A DNA stretch of 64,000 nucleotides. Origin: Chenopodium formosanum (lineage: Eukaryota > Streptophyta > Magnoliopsida > Caryophyllales > Amaranthaceae). This document shows, piece by piece, positions 23,115 through 33,587 of the stretch. The notes below the pieces were generated by a model, which was not told the DNA's origin, did no database searches, and saw nothing but the letters and a program-made list of their open reading frames with translations. The translations under genes and the position numbers were made by a program. Within the stretch, counting starts at the first letter, position 1. Every line of letters begins with the position of its first letter. The DNA lies in contig CM044874.1 of NCBI GenBank assembly GCA_024500155.1, forward strand, positions 46,040,384-46,104,383, written 5' to 3'.

Positions 23115-23165
23115 ACCAGCACAAGCCATGTAAGAAATGGCAGCATAAGCTCCACATTTAGTCAT
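23115..23165 (-). pseudogene. First-exon fragment of a nucleotide-sugar-transporter-like gene
   Basis: From ATG 23165 the minus strand reads MTKCGAYAAISYMACA and then meets a donor-like G|GTATTT. This resembles the start of plant UDP-N-acetylglucosamine or GDP-sugar transporters (first membrane helix), followed by an intron. About 470 bases upstream (23166-23640) look like a host 5' flank, with a GA-rich tract at 23490-23570. It points the same way as the bZIP pieces, so a chimeric transcript is conceivable. The match is from memory over 16 residues, so identity is tentative. Confidence 0.45.
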
Positions 23166-23639
23166 GACGGAACCTCGAAAGAGTTTATTGTAGTTTAGTC
23201 AGAATTGTTCTTCACTGAATTCGAACCCATCTCAATCCCTCTCATCTCAATCCATATTTATATTCTGCACAATCGAGCTCAAATCCTTAACTCTTCTTCC
23301 CTTCTCACTCAATCATCAACTCTAAACAAGAAAATATCAAAATCAAATCGCAAAAAAACAAAAAAAAATGAATTAACCTAAATCAAATGAGATCTTGACC
23401 TTCAATGATCACCGCCATATCCACTTCTAGGTAATGAAATTCGTACAAAAGACATTATGAATTGGGACTTCTACCATTGATGTGATTCGGAGGAGAGAGA
23501 AAGAGGTAAAATTTGGGATTTAAGGTGATGAAATGGAGTAGAATGAAGAGAGAGAGATAGAGAGAGTTGATCGAAATGTGAAGGTTTGACAGCTAAAGGA
23601 GTTGAAACCCTAATACTCCGTATTAAATGAGTAATGGGC

Positions 23640-23766
23640 CACTCTCATCAACTAGGCCACAACGTATTCATAACGGGCACATAGTGACCGTTACGAACAA
23701 TATAGTATTCGTAACAGACAGAAATTTGCCCGTTACAAATAATAAAGCATGCAAAGGGGAGAGAAC
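23640..23766 (+). repeat. Inverted-repeat motif block at the edge of the captured-gene segment
   Basis: TTCATAACGGGCAC and GTGACCGTTACGAA face each other at about 23669-23701, followed by TTCGTAACAG and GCCCGTTAC. Repeated GTAACGG words of this kind are typical subterminal repeats of CACTA transposons. No CACTA terminus is visible, so the carrier is inferred and appears truncated where B2 starts. Confidence 0.45.
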
Positions 23767-25547
23767 TTAGAGGGACTTACACTCCTCCTTATCTCCAACA
23801 AAACTTCTGCGTCCTCACTAGTTTTGCATCCACTTTTAAGGTGATATCTCGAGATTCCTCGAAGGAATCGGAACAAAATAAGCAATGAAAGACATTTAGG
23901 TCACCCAACATGTTGGCATTGATAGCTCGCTCAATAGGCTTGGCTTGATTACCCTTTACGGTAGTAACTAAACCTTACTAAGGTCAAAAGGTCTTAAAAG
24001 CGTTGAAACGTTTAGGCTAGGGTAAAGGGTGTGGAAATAAATTTGGAAATTGGTGGTAAACTTAGAAGTGAAGCAAGGTTGATCATTCCTCAATTCAAAC
24101 TCAATAAACTACCAACTTTCAAATAAAAAATTCTAGCAACTCCTCCCCCAAGCTTATTCTTTTTCAACCAAACAACAAATATTTTTGTATTTTCTCAATA
24201 TTTTCTTCTTTCTCTTTTTTTTCATTTCTTTTTATTCTTTGCTCTCGCCTCTTTTAACTGTGAGCGGCTTTTTCTTTCATTTCCTTTATTTTCTTCTCAT
24301 TTACTCAAACCATTCAACATAACAAATATAATCACAAGTACCAAAATTTGAGTTTTTCACTTCTTTTTCATTCTTTTTCTCACTTTCATTAACCAAAAAT
24401 ACAAATCAAGTCCCCAGAATGCTTCACAAAAACTAATAAAGGTGAAAATAAAGCAAAGGTCCATTGGTTTGTAATGTGGTTATGCCAAAGAAGGGAAAAT
24501 GGCTCAAATTGGGTTACTAAATGAGCAAATGCAAAATAAAAATACAAGAATAGAAAATAATAAAACAAAACAAAAATTCTAATTGCCTTCGTCTTCCCCT
24601 AGGTTGTTTCGGTCTCGATCTTGGGTAGATTAAGCCAAATTCTCGATATAAGCTAGCAAGCCAAGGATCCAAACACCACACATGCAAGAAATGTAGAAGG
24701 CTAGAACAAAATAAACACATCCTCAAAAAAATGACGGTAGTGGAGTAGCAAAAATCACCTTTAAAGCTTCAACTAGCTAGAGAGCGACAACCATCTTACC
24801 ACAAACCAAGTGAACTAAGGTCTTAAAGCCCTTAAGTTCTACTACCTTGGAAACGCTATATGTGTTAACCAACCTCGGCATTCAAGTGCACGAAAACCTC
24901 TAACAACTAGCGAAGAGGGTATTCTAGGTGCTAAAGCCTAATTATGTCCAAGTTTAAAACAAAACATTTTGAAACTTGCCTTGAATGCCATGGAAAGACA
25001 CTATACACACAAATATTCACAAAACCAACAATACTCAAGAATGCATATACAATTGTGCAAGATGAAAGCATGATCAATCAAAGCTGCAAATACCAAAGGT
25101 TAACTCAATAATGTGCTCATGGCCATCCAAACATAGAAAACCAATCTCAATAATAGACTTTGGCAAGTATGAGAGAAATAAATCAAGCAATCATGAGACT
25201 ATGGCTTAAGAAACCACCAAGAGATATAGATAAACCCCCCAAGCTAGCGAATAGCTACTCCCCCAAGCTAGAATGGAGCATTGTCCTCAATGCTCAAAAT
25301 AAAGGCACAAAAGGGGGGGTGGGAGGGGAAGAAAGAAAACACATTCACACAAAAATTCATAATTCATTCAATCCAAATGCAAATAAGAAAGCAAATCCAA
25401 GATGAGGGAAGAAGGAAAGAGTAAACCAAATGTGAGGTGGGTGTTGAAACCCGCAATTGAGCACATTGTCCACAATTTCATCTAATTCCTCGTCTTTGTT
25501 GCTTTTCCAAATGCAAGCAATCATTGGTGTGCTTCTTCTCAGGGAGC

Positions 25548-26973
25548 TCAATCCAAAATCCTTGCACATGAGTATATGCATCGAGTACCTATACACATAG
25601 ACAAGAGAGTAAACAAAAATGAGAAACACAAAAGAAAGAAAAAGAAAGCAATAAAACACGGGTTACTTCCCGCAAAGGCTTTCTTAACGTCCAAGCATGA
25701 CCAATCTAGTAAATAACCCGACAAAGAACGCAAAAGCTTGTCATATGCACCGGCAAACATATCAATAAATAGAGCATACACGATGCTCATATGACAAGAA
25801 AACATAAAGTACAAGGAGACTTTATGCTTGAGGGAAGGGAGAAAAGAAAAAGTAAAAGAATCTAAAGAAAAAACAAGAAAATAAAAAGAAAAAGTAGAAG
25901 AAGAAAAAGAAAAATCCTCACAAAAATCTTTTTGGTTTGCATTATAACTCTTTTCCTCATCAACAATGAAAGAGTTGGGGGCTTCGGAAGCATGAATAGG
26001 AAGAGGATCCCTAAGAGGTTCTTTGAGAAAAGAAGGGAGGAACATAGGATAGTAGGAGATATGGTTAAACCTTTGGGGAAAAGGTGTATGAGAAAGGGAA
26101 AAAGGGGTAGCTAATCCCTCATCACAAGATCTCACATCACTAATGAGGGAATGAAAATCAATCATGGAATCCTCAAATGAAGAACCCTCATGTACTACAT
26201 CTCCCTCAAGCTCAAAAACTCCAAGGTAATCAACCTTATCCTCCTTTTCACCACAATTAACAACCTTTCCTTCTACTATCTCAAAATCAAGAGTGAATGG
26301 GGGCAAATTTCTCTCAAACTCATCTCTTTCTAATGAAGCCTTATCAATGAACTCACTCATAAGGTTATGGGCTACCGTTTGAAACTCAAGAAATATTTGG
26401 ACCATAATCTCAAATGAGTCCAAATCATCATGGATAGACGAGTCAAAAGCTTGCTCATTGGAATCATCTAGGGGACTATGGGTCACACCTTTAGAATTCA
26501 TGCAAAAATCGGATGCAATACGAGAAAGAACATGCACTTCATCATCATTAGAATGTACCTCATTACATTGAGCTATAGAGGGAGGGGAGTTGAAATCATG
26601 CATTACATGGTCACTATGGGGTGTATCAAGCACATCATGGGAATTCATATTAGACAAATCATGAAAATTAGCATCAAATATTAAAAGCATGAGAATCCCG
26701 AACATAAGTCTCATGATTGGCCCTCTCCCAATCATAATTATCCCTAGCTAACCATAAATAGAAATCCCTAGCTTCATCCAAAGACATGTCTTGAAATTTA
26801 CCATTTAACATATTATCAACTACTCCTCTAAAATTCTCATTTAATCCCAAATTAATGATTTCACAATAATCACCCTTGGTTAAACCTTTAACACCATCTA
26901 GGAAATCCTCAAGTCTATTGAAATACACCCAAAACGGTTCATTATCAAATTGAGGAATAGAAATATAAGCCAT
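25548..26973 (-). pseudogene. B2 gag-like protein, divergent, one frameshift
   Basis: Starts at ATG 26973 (MAYISIPQFDNEPFWVYFNR), aligned with the B1/B3 start. It changes frame between 26735 and 26674, then stays open for 395 codons. The same landmarks as in B1 appear: NLPPF near the middle, EIVEGKV.NCGEKEDKVDYLG, and an end with DKLLRSL and LDVKKAFAGSNPCF. It is clearly the same protein but much diverged, so B2 is a separate subfamily. No catalytic or zinc motif is present. Confidence 0.7.
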
Positions 26974-27070
26974 TTTTCTCAAACAAAACAAAGAGAACAA
27001 AAACAAATCAAAAGAAAATATATACAATGGACTAGTCTCAATAAGATAACATAACGGTAATGGAAGCCGT

Positions 27071-27088
27071 TCCCCGGCAACGGTGCCA
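27071..27088 (-). other. Primer binding site of B2
   Basis: On the minus strand TGGCACCGTTGCCGGGGA, one base from the complement of the tRNA-Asp 3' end. It lies three bases inside the LTR edge at 27092. Confidence 0.88.
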
Positions 27089-27091
27089 ATT

Positions 27092-29844
27092 TGACAAGGG
27101 AATAAACGCGTCGTCAATTGTCTATCCCTAAATCAAATACAATTTATACAACCTAAACAAACCTAATACGAGTATAAGGTAAGCATAGGGGTCGAACCAT
27201 AGAGAACGGATAAACACCACCAAATGTTATCGACAATTAAGCTAGTCTTGAATAGGGGATAAATAAACTAAAGTCTAAAGATGCTAAAACAAGAAATAAA
27301 ACATTAAGGCACTAAGGGAAATGGGTAGGTGAAGTTAACGCTTGATCATGCAATAATAAAGTAGCATATCAATGGTAAACTAAACATGCATGAATATGGA
27401 AGTAAAGGGTCCAATCTATCCGCCTTCCGGGGTCAATTGGCTTCTCCTAACATAGCCTCTATGTTTCCACATTAGAGCCATATACTAGGAGGTACTATTA
27501 AAAAACAATCGATAGTAATGAATCTCAACTAAGTCAACTTCCGTTACTTGTTAGTAAAGACTCATCTTTGATCAACTAACAATAAGCACTTGCAAGAAAG
27601 ACCAAAGAATATCAAGCATGCAAAGACTTTAATCACCATTAACATAACCCCAACATTAAAAGCATGAACAGTTAGCAACTACACCATCCCCACACCCTTG
27701 GCTAGGTGACTACTCATAAATCATGTTGAAAATAATATCAATCATCAAATCAATAAGCATCAACATGATTAATAAGAAAAGAAGAAAAATAAAAGCAAAT
27801 AAGAAAAATAAAAAACAAAGGTAAAGAGAAAGAGTAAGAGATTGCTCATTAATTTAAGATGAAGGTCAACAAAGGATTGAACAAGCTCCTTCTTCAAGAT
27901 CCAAGTTCATTAATGAAGAAAACCACACTTTCTCTCTCTACCAATGAAGACTAATCCTAACCTAACCTAAAAACTAATTAGAGAGAAGAATATATAGTTA
28001 TTGAATCTCCCCTCTAATTACCCCAAAAATGGGTATTTATACTAACTTAATAAAACTAGGGAAAATAGAAAAAGAAAATAAAATAAAATAAATTAAAAAG
28101 GAAAACTAAAAAAAAAATCAGAAACTAAAATAAAAATAAAAATAAAAGAAAGAAAATAAGAAAAGGGAAAAGAAAAAGAAATAAAAATAAAAGAAAAACA
28201 AAATAAAAATAAAATAAACCCACAAATCCCCACCAAAAACCATCAGCTACCTATTTCTCCTCTTCGATATTCATGGCTGCTCTATCATCATCATCGAACA
28301 ACCATCATCAACGGCTCAAAATCATCACCGACATCTTCATCAACCAGCAATCAATCAAGGCCGTTCAATTTTCATTAAAACTTGCGTGAGAAGCTCGTGA
28401 AGTGGTTCCGTCGAACCACAGGTTGGTGCGGCCGAACTACGGGGTTGGTTCGGTCAAACCATGGGTATGTTCGACCACTCCTCTTCGAATAACAAAACCC
28501 CAAAGTCTCTGACTCGACGTTCGCCCTAACCCTCGACGGTTTGCTCGAACTTGATTGAAATCAAAATTTAATCTAATTTTTGTTTAATTGAGGGGCCAAA
28601 CTGCTTGTGCGAATTGGTTGCTTAATTGTTGCTGGTTTAGGTGCGGCTGATTGCGGGTGTAAATTGGGGCGGTGGTGAAGTTGGTTGCTGCGGTTTGGGC
28701 TAGTGGAGATGCGGCTGCAATTGGGTGATGGTGGTAGGCGTGGTGGTTGAGTGAGGGAGCAAGGGATTGGCGACTGGTGGCTGCTGGGGATTGGCGACTG
28801 GTGGTTGCTCTGGTTGTAGGTGGTGCAGGTGGTTGATTGTGGTTTAGGTGCGGCTACTGTTGCTGCTGCAGTTGGGGTTGCGGGTTGGTTTGGTTGGTTT
28901 AATGGTGGTTAGGGAGCAAGGGAAATGGGTGTGGTGGAAGGAGGCAGAGGTGTATCGGTTGGCCTGGTGGTGTATTGGTTGCGACAGGGGAGGTGTATTA
29001 TGGTGGCAGCAGGGGAGTTGCGTTAAGGGGTGAAATTGGTGGCGTATTGGTGTGGGTTTGGTTGATGTGGCTGCGTGGTTGATACGGGTTTGGTTTGGAT
29101 TGTGGTGGTGCGGCTGCTGTTGCGGCTGGTTGTGCTGTGAGGGTGGCAGCAGGGGAAACGGAGGTGAGTGGTGGTGCGGCTGCTGTTGCGGCAGGTGGTG
29201 ATGTGAGGGTGGCAGCAGGTAAGTACGGCTGTGGTTGGTGCTGGTGTGTGTGGTGTTTGCGGGATGGCTGTAAATAAGCCGTTGAAGGTTGAAGGAGGAG
29301 GTGTGAGATGCTGTTGTGGTGGAGGATAAGGGGAATAGAGAAGAAGAGTGTGGTGAAGGATAAGGGGCAGCATGTTGGTTCTTGCGGCAGGAAAGCTGGT
29401 ACCATGCTCATGAAATGGGGCTTGGCGTTTGACTCAAATTGAAACCCGAACTCCTACACACAAAACCGAGAAAGGATTGGGACAAAGAAAAAGAATAAAA
29501 TAAAATAAAAATAAATAAAGGACGAAATAAAACAAAACCAAGACAAATAAAAGAAAATAAAATAAATAAAATAGAAATAAATAAAATGAAAAAGAAAATA
29601 AGAGACATAAAACTAAACTAAAAATAAAACAAAAACTATATAAGAAAATAAAGTAAAATAAAATATGAAAATATACTAAAACTAATAAAATAAAGAAACT
29701 AAACCAAAACACTCCAAAATTACCAAAATAAACTAGAAACTTTATTAAAGAGAAAACAAGATAATGAAAGGGAAAATAAGATAAAATAAATGCAAAAATG
29801 ACTCTAAAAATACTTCCTAAGAGTGACATAAATGTCACTCATCA
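27092..29844 (-). repeat. 5' LTR of B2
   Basis: Minus-strand LTR from TGATGAGTGACATTTATG (29844) to CCCTTGTCA (27092), about 2.75 kb. It contains the family palindrome cluster at about 28400-28480 and the leader segment at 27840-27960. Confidence 0.88.
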
Positions 29845-30460
29845 GCGGTGAGTTGGACTCACCAAACCCCAACATAAACGAGAGAAGTGCATGATTTTCT
29901 GTATTATCTACCAAAATATCGATGTGTGGTAAAGGGAAGTCGTCCTTTGGACTTGCCTTATTTAAGTCTCGATAGTCGAAACACATTCTTACCCTTCCAT
30001 CCTTCTTTGCAACTGGGACCACTTTGGCTACCCATTTGGGGTATTTGGATACCCTGATAAAACCTGCAGTTATTTGTTTTTGAACTTCTTCTTTTATTTT
30101 AAAAGCTACGTCGGGTTTCATTCGACGTAGCTTTTGTTTTACAGGTTTCATTCCTAGAATTAGTGGTATATTTTGTTGAGCTATTTCTCTATTGATGCCT
30201 GGAATATCTTCATATGACCAAGCAAATACATCAATAAATTCTTTAAGTATATTAATTAAATCAGTTCTTTCTTGTTCATTGAGTGTTAATCCGATTTTAA
30301 TTTCTCTTTTAATGGTTGAATCATTTGAGATATTAATCGTCTCAGTTTCCTTAATTATCGGTGTTTTCTTTTCTAGTGTTTTCATTGCTTTAATAATTTC
30401 TTTGTCGTTTTCATTGTTAGTTAAGCAATGCTTGTCATCTTGGGTTAATGAAAAACACAA
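29845..30460 (-). pseudogene. Reverse transcriptase, N-terminal part, element E
   Basis: The minus strand carries FAWSYEDIPGINREIAQQNI, then MKPDVAFKIKEEVQKQ, YPKWVAKVVPVAKKDGR, MCFDYRDLNKASPKDDFPLP and ILVDNTE. This is the fingers/palm start of a Ty3/gypsy RT of Tat/Ogre type. It breaks off just before the first catalytic Asp block, where B2 is inserted. The remaining palm, including YVDD, is missing from the window, so this locus lost sequence as well as gaining B2. Confidence 0.88.
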
Positions 30461-30595
30461 GGAGTAAGTAGAAGAAGATATATTTTTGAATTCTGAAATC
30501 TTTACATCAAAAAGGGAAATGTCCTCTAGGACATGATTACTAACTATCCTAGGAGTACAAATAGAAGAAGTAGGGGGTGCTACTACTAAAGAATT

Positions 30596-31416
30596 TTACG
30601 ACTCTACAGGAAAAGACTCTGACTCTAACTCTGACTCAGACGACTCTTCAAACATTGGTCCTTGCCCTGTTGTTATAGAGGTTTTCCTTCCATTTGGAGT
30701 AGTCACCTTGACTGTCTTGCGCCACCCTTGTACTAATCCGTTTGCTGGAGTGATGAGTTTTGAAGGGTCAAAGTTCTCGCTTTGTAGGACCGTTTGGATG
30801 AGCGAGGAGTTATCCTCTATGTATCTCGGCTCATATTTTTCTCGCCCAAATAGTAGTCCCATGACATTAAATCAAAGCATGGGGGTTCTTTCTCCTTGTG
30901 AATAAGAGTTGGGATTTCATCTAGAAAGTAGCAATCAAGAAAGATTTCGAACCCCGGTTGCCTTATTCCATTTACAACAAAGGGTTTGGGAAATTCATAG
31001 CATGGATAGTCCTCTCCTTCTCTTATGAACTGTCCATTCAGGGTAAGAGGATACTGATCCATTGGGATTCCTTTCTGTTGGATGCTAGCGTTCCAACGCG
31101 CCTTAGACCTTTGCTGGGCTCGCTTAAGATCTTCCCGAGTCGGTTCAAAACCAAATCCGAAAGTATCTAATATAGGGAGAATAGGTAGTTCCAGCTGTTT
31201 TGCTATATCCTTCTTCTTTCTTAGAGTCATTCATGGAAAGTGCCCTTGTCTCTTGAGAATATCATTTACTGTCATATTAGAGTGGGGGTCGTGACAGAGA
31301 GGGGTCCTTTCATCCTCCTCGATTAAGGAGACCTCTTCATTAAATCCCCACAAGTCTACGTCATCTTCATCGTGCTCCACATTAATGATCGAATTTTCAA
31401 CAGCTTTAATCCTCAT
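30596..31416 (-). pseudogene. Protease-RT linker region of element E
   Basis: Three overlapping minus-strand frames (31416-31231, 31230-30817 and 30862-30596) encode the linker typical of Tat/Ogre polyproteins. Examples are DTFGFGFEPTREDLKRAQ, YLGEKN near 30830 and LVQGWRKTVKVTTPNGRK, with an acidic end. One frame change lies between 30862 and 30817. No catalytic domain is expected here. Confidence 0.7.
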
Positions 31417-31446
31417 GGGTGAAGCATCGATTGTGATAGGGATTCC

Positions 31447-31866
31447 TCAAACTATGGCTTTTACGTGTTGGTGAAGAGATGAAGGGACGACCTTGAGGTC
31501 ATGAAGCAAAGAGCGTCCTAACAATAAATTGAATGAAGCCTTAATATCTACCACTTGGAAGGTTTTGGCATGTTCTATTTTTCCCGCCGTTATATTTATA
31601 GTAATTTTACAAAGAGCTTGGTGAAAAGTATTGTCGTAAGCTCTTATTCCTTTTGTTGACGGGGTTAACTCTTCATCCGTTATGCCTAGCATCCTCGCGG
31701 TTCTGAGTGGACAAACATTAATTGTCGATCCATTGTCTACAAGTGTCATTGGGACATTCATTCTCTTGCAAACTACGGTGAGGTAGTGCCTTATAATGCT
31801 TGTAACCTTATGGAGGTAAATCTTTGTCAGAAAAGGTGATCGGGTTGATAGGACTAGGGAGATCAC
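31447..31866 (-). pseudogene. Aspartic protease of element E
   Basis: The minus strand reads MNVPMTLVDNGSTINVCP with the active-site DNGS, the form usual in Tat/Ogre proteases. It is followed by TFQVVDIKASFNLLLGR, the conserved ILG-type flap end, and VPSSLHQHVK. It would cut the polyprotein. The domain itself is open, but flanking frames shift on both sides. Confidence 0.85.
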
Positions 31867-33395
31867 TCGTAAGGAAGTTAGCCAACCCCTTAGGAGTGGT
31901 AATGAAATCTATCCCTACCTTATCCAAGGCATTCATCACTGCCAACCTATGTTCGTGAGACGTAGCTAGAAGTTTCCATACAATAATCTCGACCTTGGTC
32001 TTTTTTAATTGCTTGACAATGTCATTGTCTTCTATAAGAGGTATGGGAACTTGTTGCACAGTATAAATAGGTTGTGTAGAAATGGGAGGTTGCGTTCTCC
32101 CGGATCTTGTGAGGATGTCTATGGGTAAATCCTCTTCATCCCTAAAGTCACCTACTGAATATAACACTGAAAGTTGAGGTTTTTCCATGTCTTTTAGGTA
32201 GACGTCTTCTTCATCGCTGTCCCAAACCCCATTAATGCTTATGTCTTCTTCTTATTTGATTTGAACTAGTTTCTTATCAACAATAATCTTCTTAAATAAA
32301 TCTTCGAATTTAAAATAGTTTTCAATGGTATATCCTCCTGATTGATGGTATGGACAATAGAACCTATCTGTCCTCTTTAGAGATTCAAATGGTCTCGGTT
32401 TGAGAGGTTTAAACTTACCATTCTCGGAGAGCATTTCGAACATTTTAGCATATGAATTCCCAATTGGAGTATAGAGTTTATTACTCTTCTTGGGTGTGTT
32501 AATTACTTGTAGAGGGAATGTTTTCTTCTTCATGGGTGGAACTTTATCGTACCTTTTCTAAAGTTCCTCTCCTTGTTTCTTTGCAAATTCAACAGCCTCA
32601 CGTGGTAAGTCTATTCCCTCCCACATGGACCATATAAGTATTCACACGTCTTCCTTGGTTGCTGGTTCTGGAATGTCATCCATGGCATCGAAAAAGATTT
32701 CCTCTTCTTCTTTGATAGCATGAATTTCTTCAATAGGTTTGATGAGAGATGAGGGATTAACATCGTTTTCTTCATCAGAGATTGCCAAGGAATGAGAGAG
32801 AGGTGCATTGTCAATGCTTGGCTTCTTACTAGCAGGGGGCAATGGTAGTTTGTTGTTATCAATTAAATCTTGAATAGCTTCCTTAAGCTTCCAACAATTT
32901 TCAGTGAGATGTCCCCTACCTTTGTGATATTTGCAGTGTACATTGGGGTTCCAATTAGCTGTCCTCTATTCAACTGGTGGTTCCCCAAATGGTCCAATAG
33001 GAGTTATAAGACCTTTTGCATTCAGTCGATCAAATGCGGTGTCATAACTCATACTAATAGGAGTAAAGTTCCTCCTAAATGGTTTCTTTTGTCCTTGGTT
33101 GTTCATAGCAAGGACTTCACTCAAATTAAAGGTGCTAACATTGGTTGAGTGGGTGGTTTTGGAAGAAGAAGGATTGTCGTTCTTCTTGCCTTTCCACCCA
33201 GTGTTGGAGCTATTATTAGCAGCTTTTAGTTTAGCAAGATCGTCTACAATGTTAATTCCAATGTACTAGATGGCCTTGAAGGTGTGTAGATTGTTTTGAT
33301 ACTTGATATGCTTGAGTACTTTTCTTGGAGATTCTTGATGAACAACCTAACAGATTCTTTTTCACTTGGTGCTTCAATCATCCTAGCAGAGGTGT
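31867..33395 (-). pseudogene. Gag C-terminal half and gag-protease linker, element E
   Basis: From 33395 the minus strand reads RMIEAPSEKESVRLFIKNLQ (end of the gag core). Near 32945-32905 comes the His/Cys motif CKYHKGRGHLTENC, then an acidic linker (32842-32642). A second similar motif, YCPYHQSGGYTIENYF, lies at 32360-32310, and the pre-protease block TRSGRT and DNDIVKQLKKTKVEIIVWKL at 32110-31960. All are hallmarks of Tat/Ogre gag. The N-terminal half of gag is missing: homology stops at about 33395. Frames change at least twice. Confidence 0.8.
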
Positions 33396-33587
33396 GGTGG
33401 TGGGGCAAAAATGAAAGGTGAATAAGCAGCAGCAGCCACCCACGAACACCACCAGCAGCAGCTACGAACTCCAACAGCCGCAACCCACTACACAACCCAC
33501 GAACAGCTCCAGCCCTACCCACGAACACCCACGCGAAAAACAACAGCCTCATACCAAAATAAAAAAAAAAAAAAAGAAAAGGGGAGT
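33396..33587. other. CAG/CAA-rich segment of unknown origin
   Basis: Composition-biased sequence ending in an A-rich run, between the broken gag and solo LTR A2. It yields a Gln/Pro/Thr-rich frame with no family resemblance. It may be the far side of the CACTA-type remnant at 57421. Confidence 0.35.

Larger units (their letters stand above)
23767..29844 (-). mobile_element. B2: truncated minus-strand Athila-like element
   Basis: One LTR (27092-29844), a primer binding site and a gag-like frame are present on the minus strand. After gag come about 1.8 kb of non-coding internal DNA (23767-25547), with CCCCCAAGCTT-type patches that match the internal region of B1 and B3. The 3' LTR is missing: the element stops at about 23767 against the captured-gene block. 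It interrupts RT of E at 29844. Confidence 0.8.
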
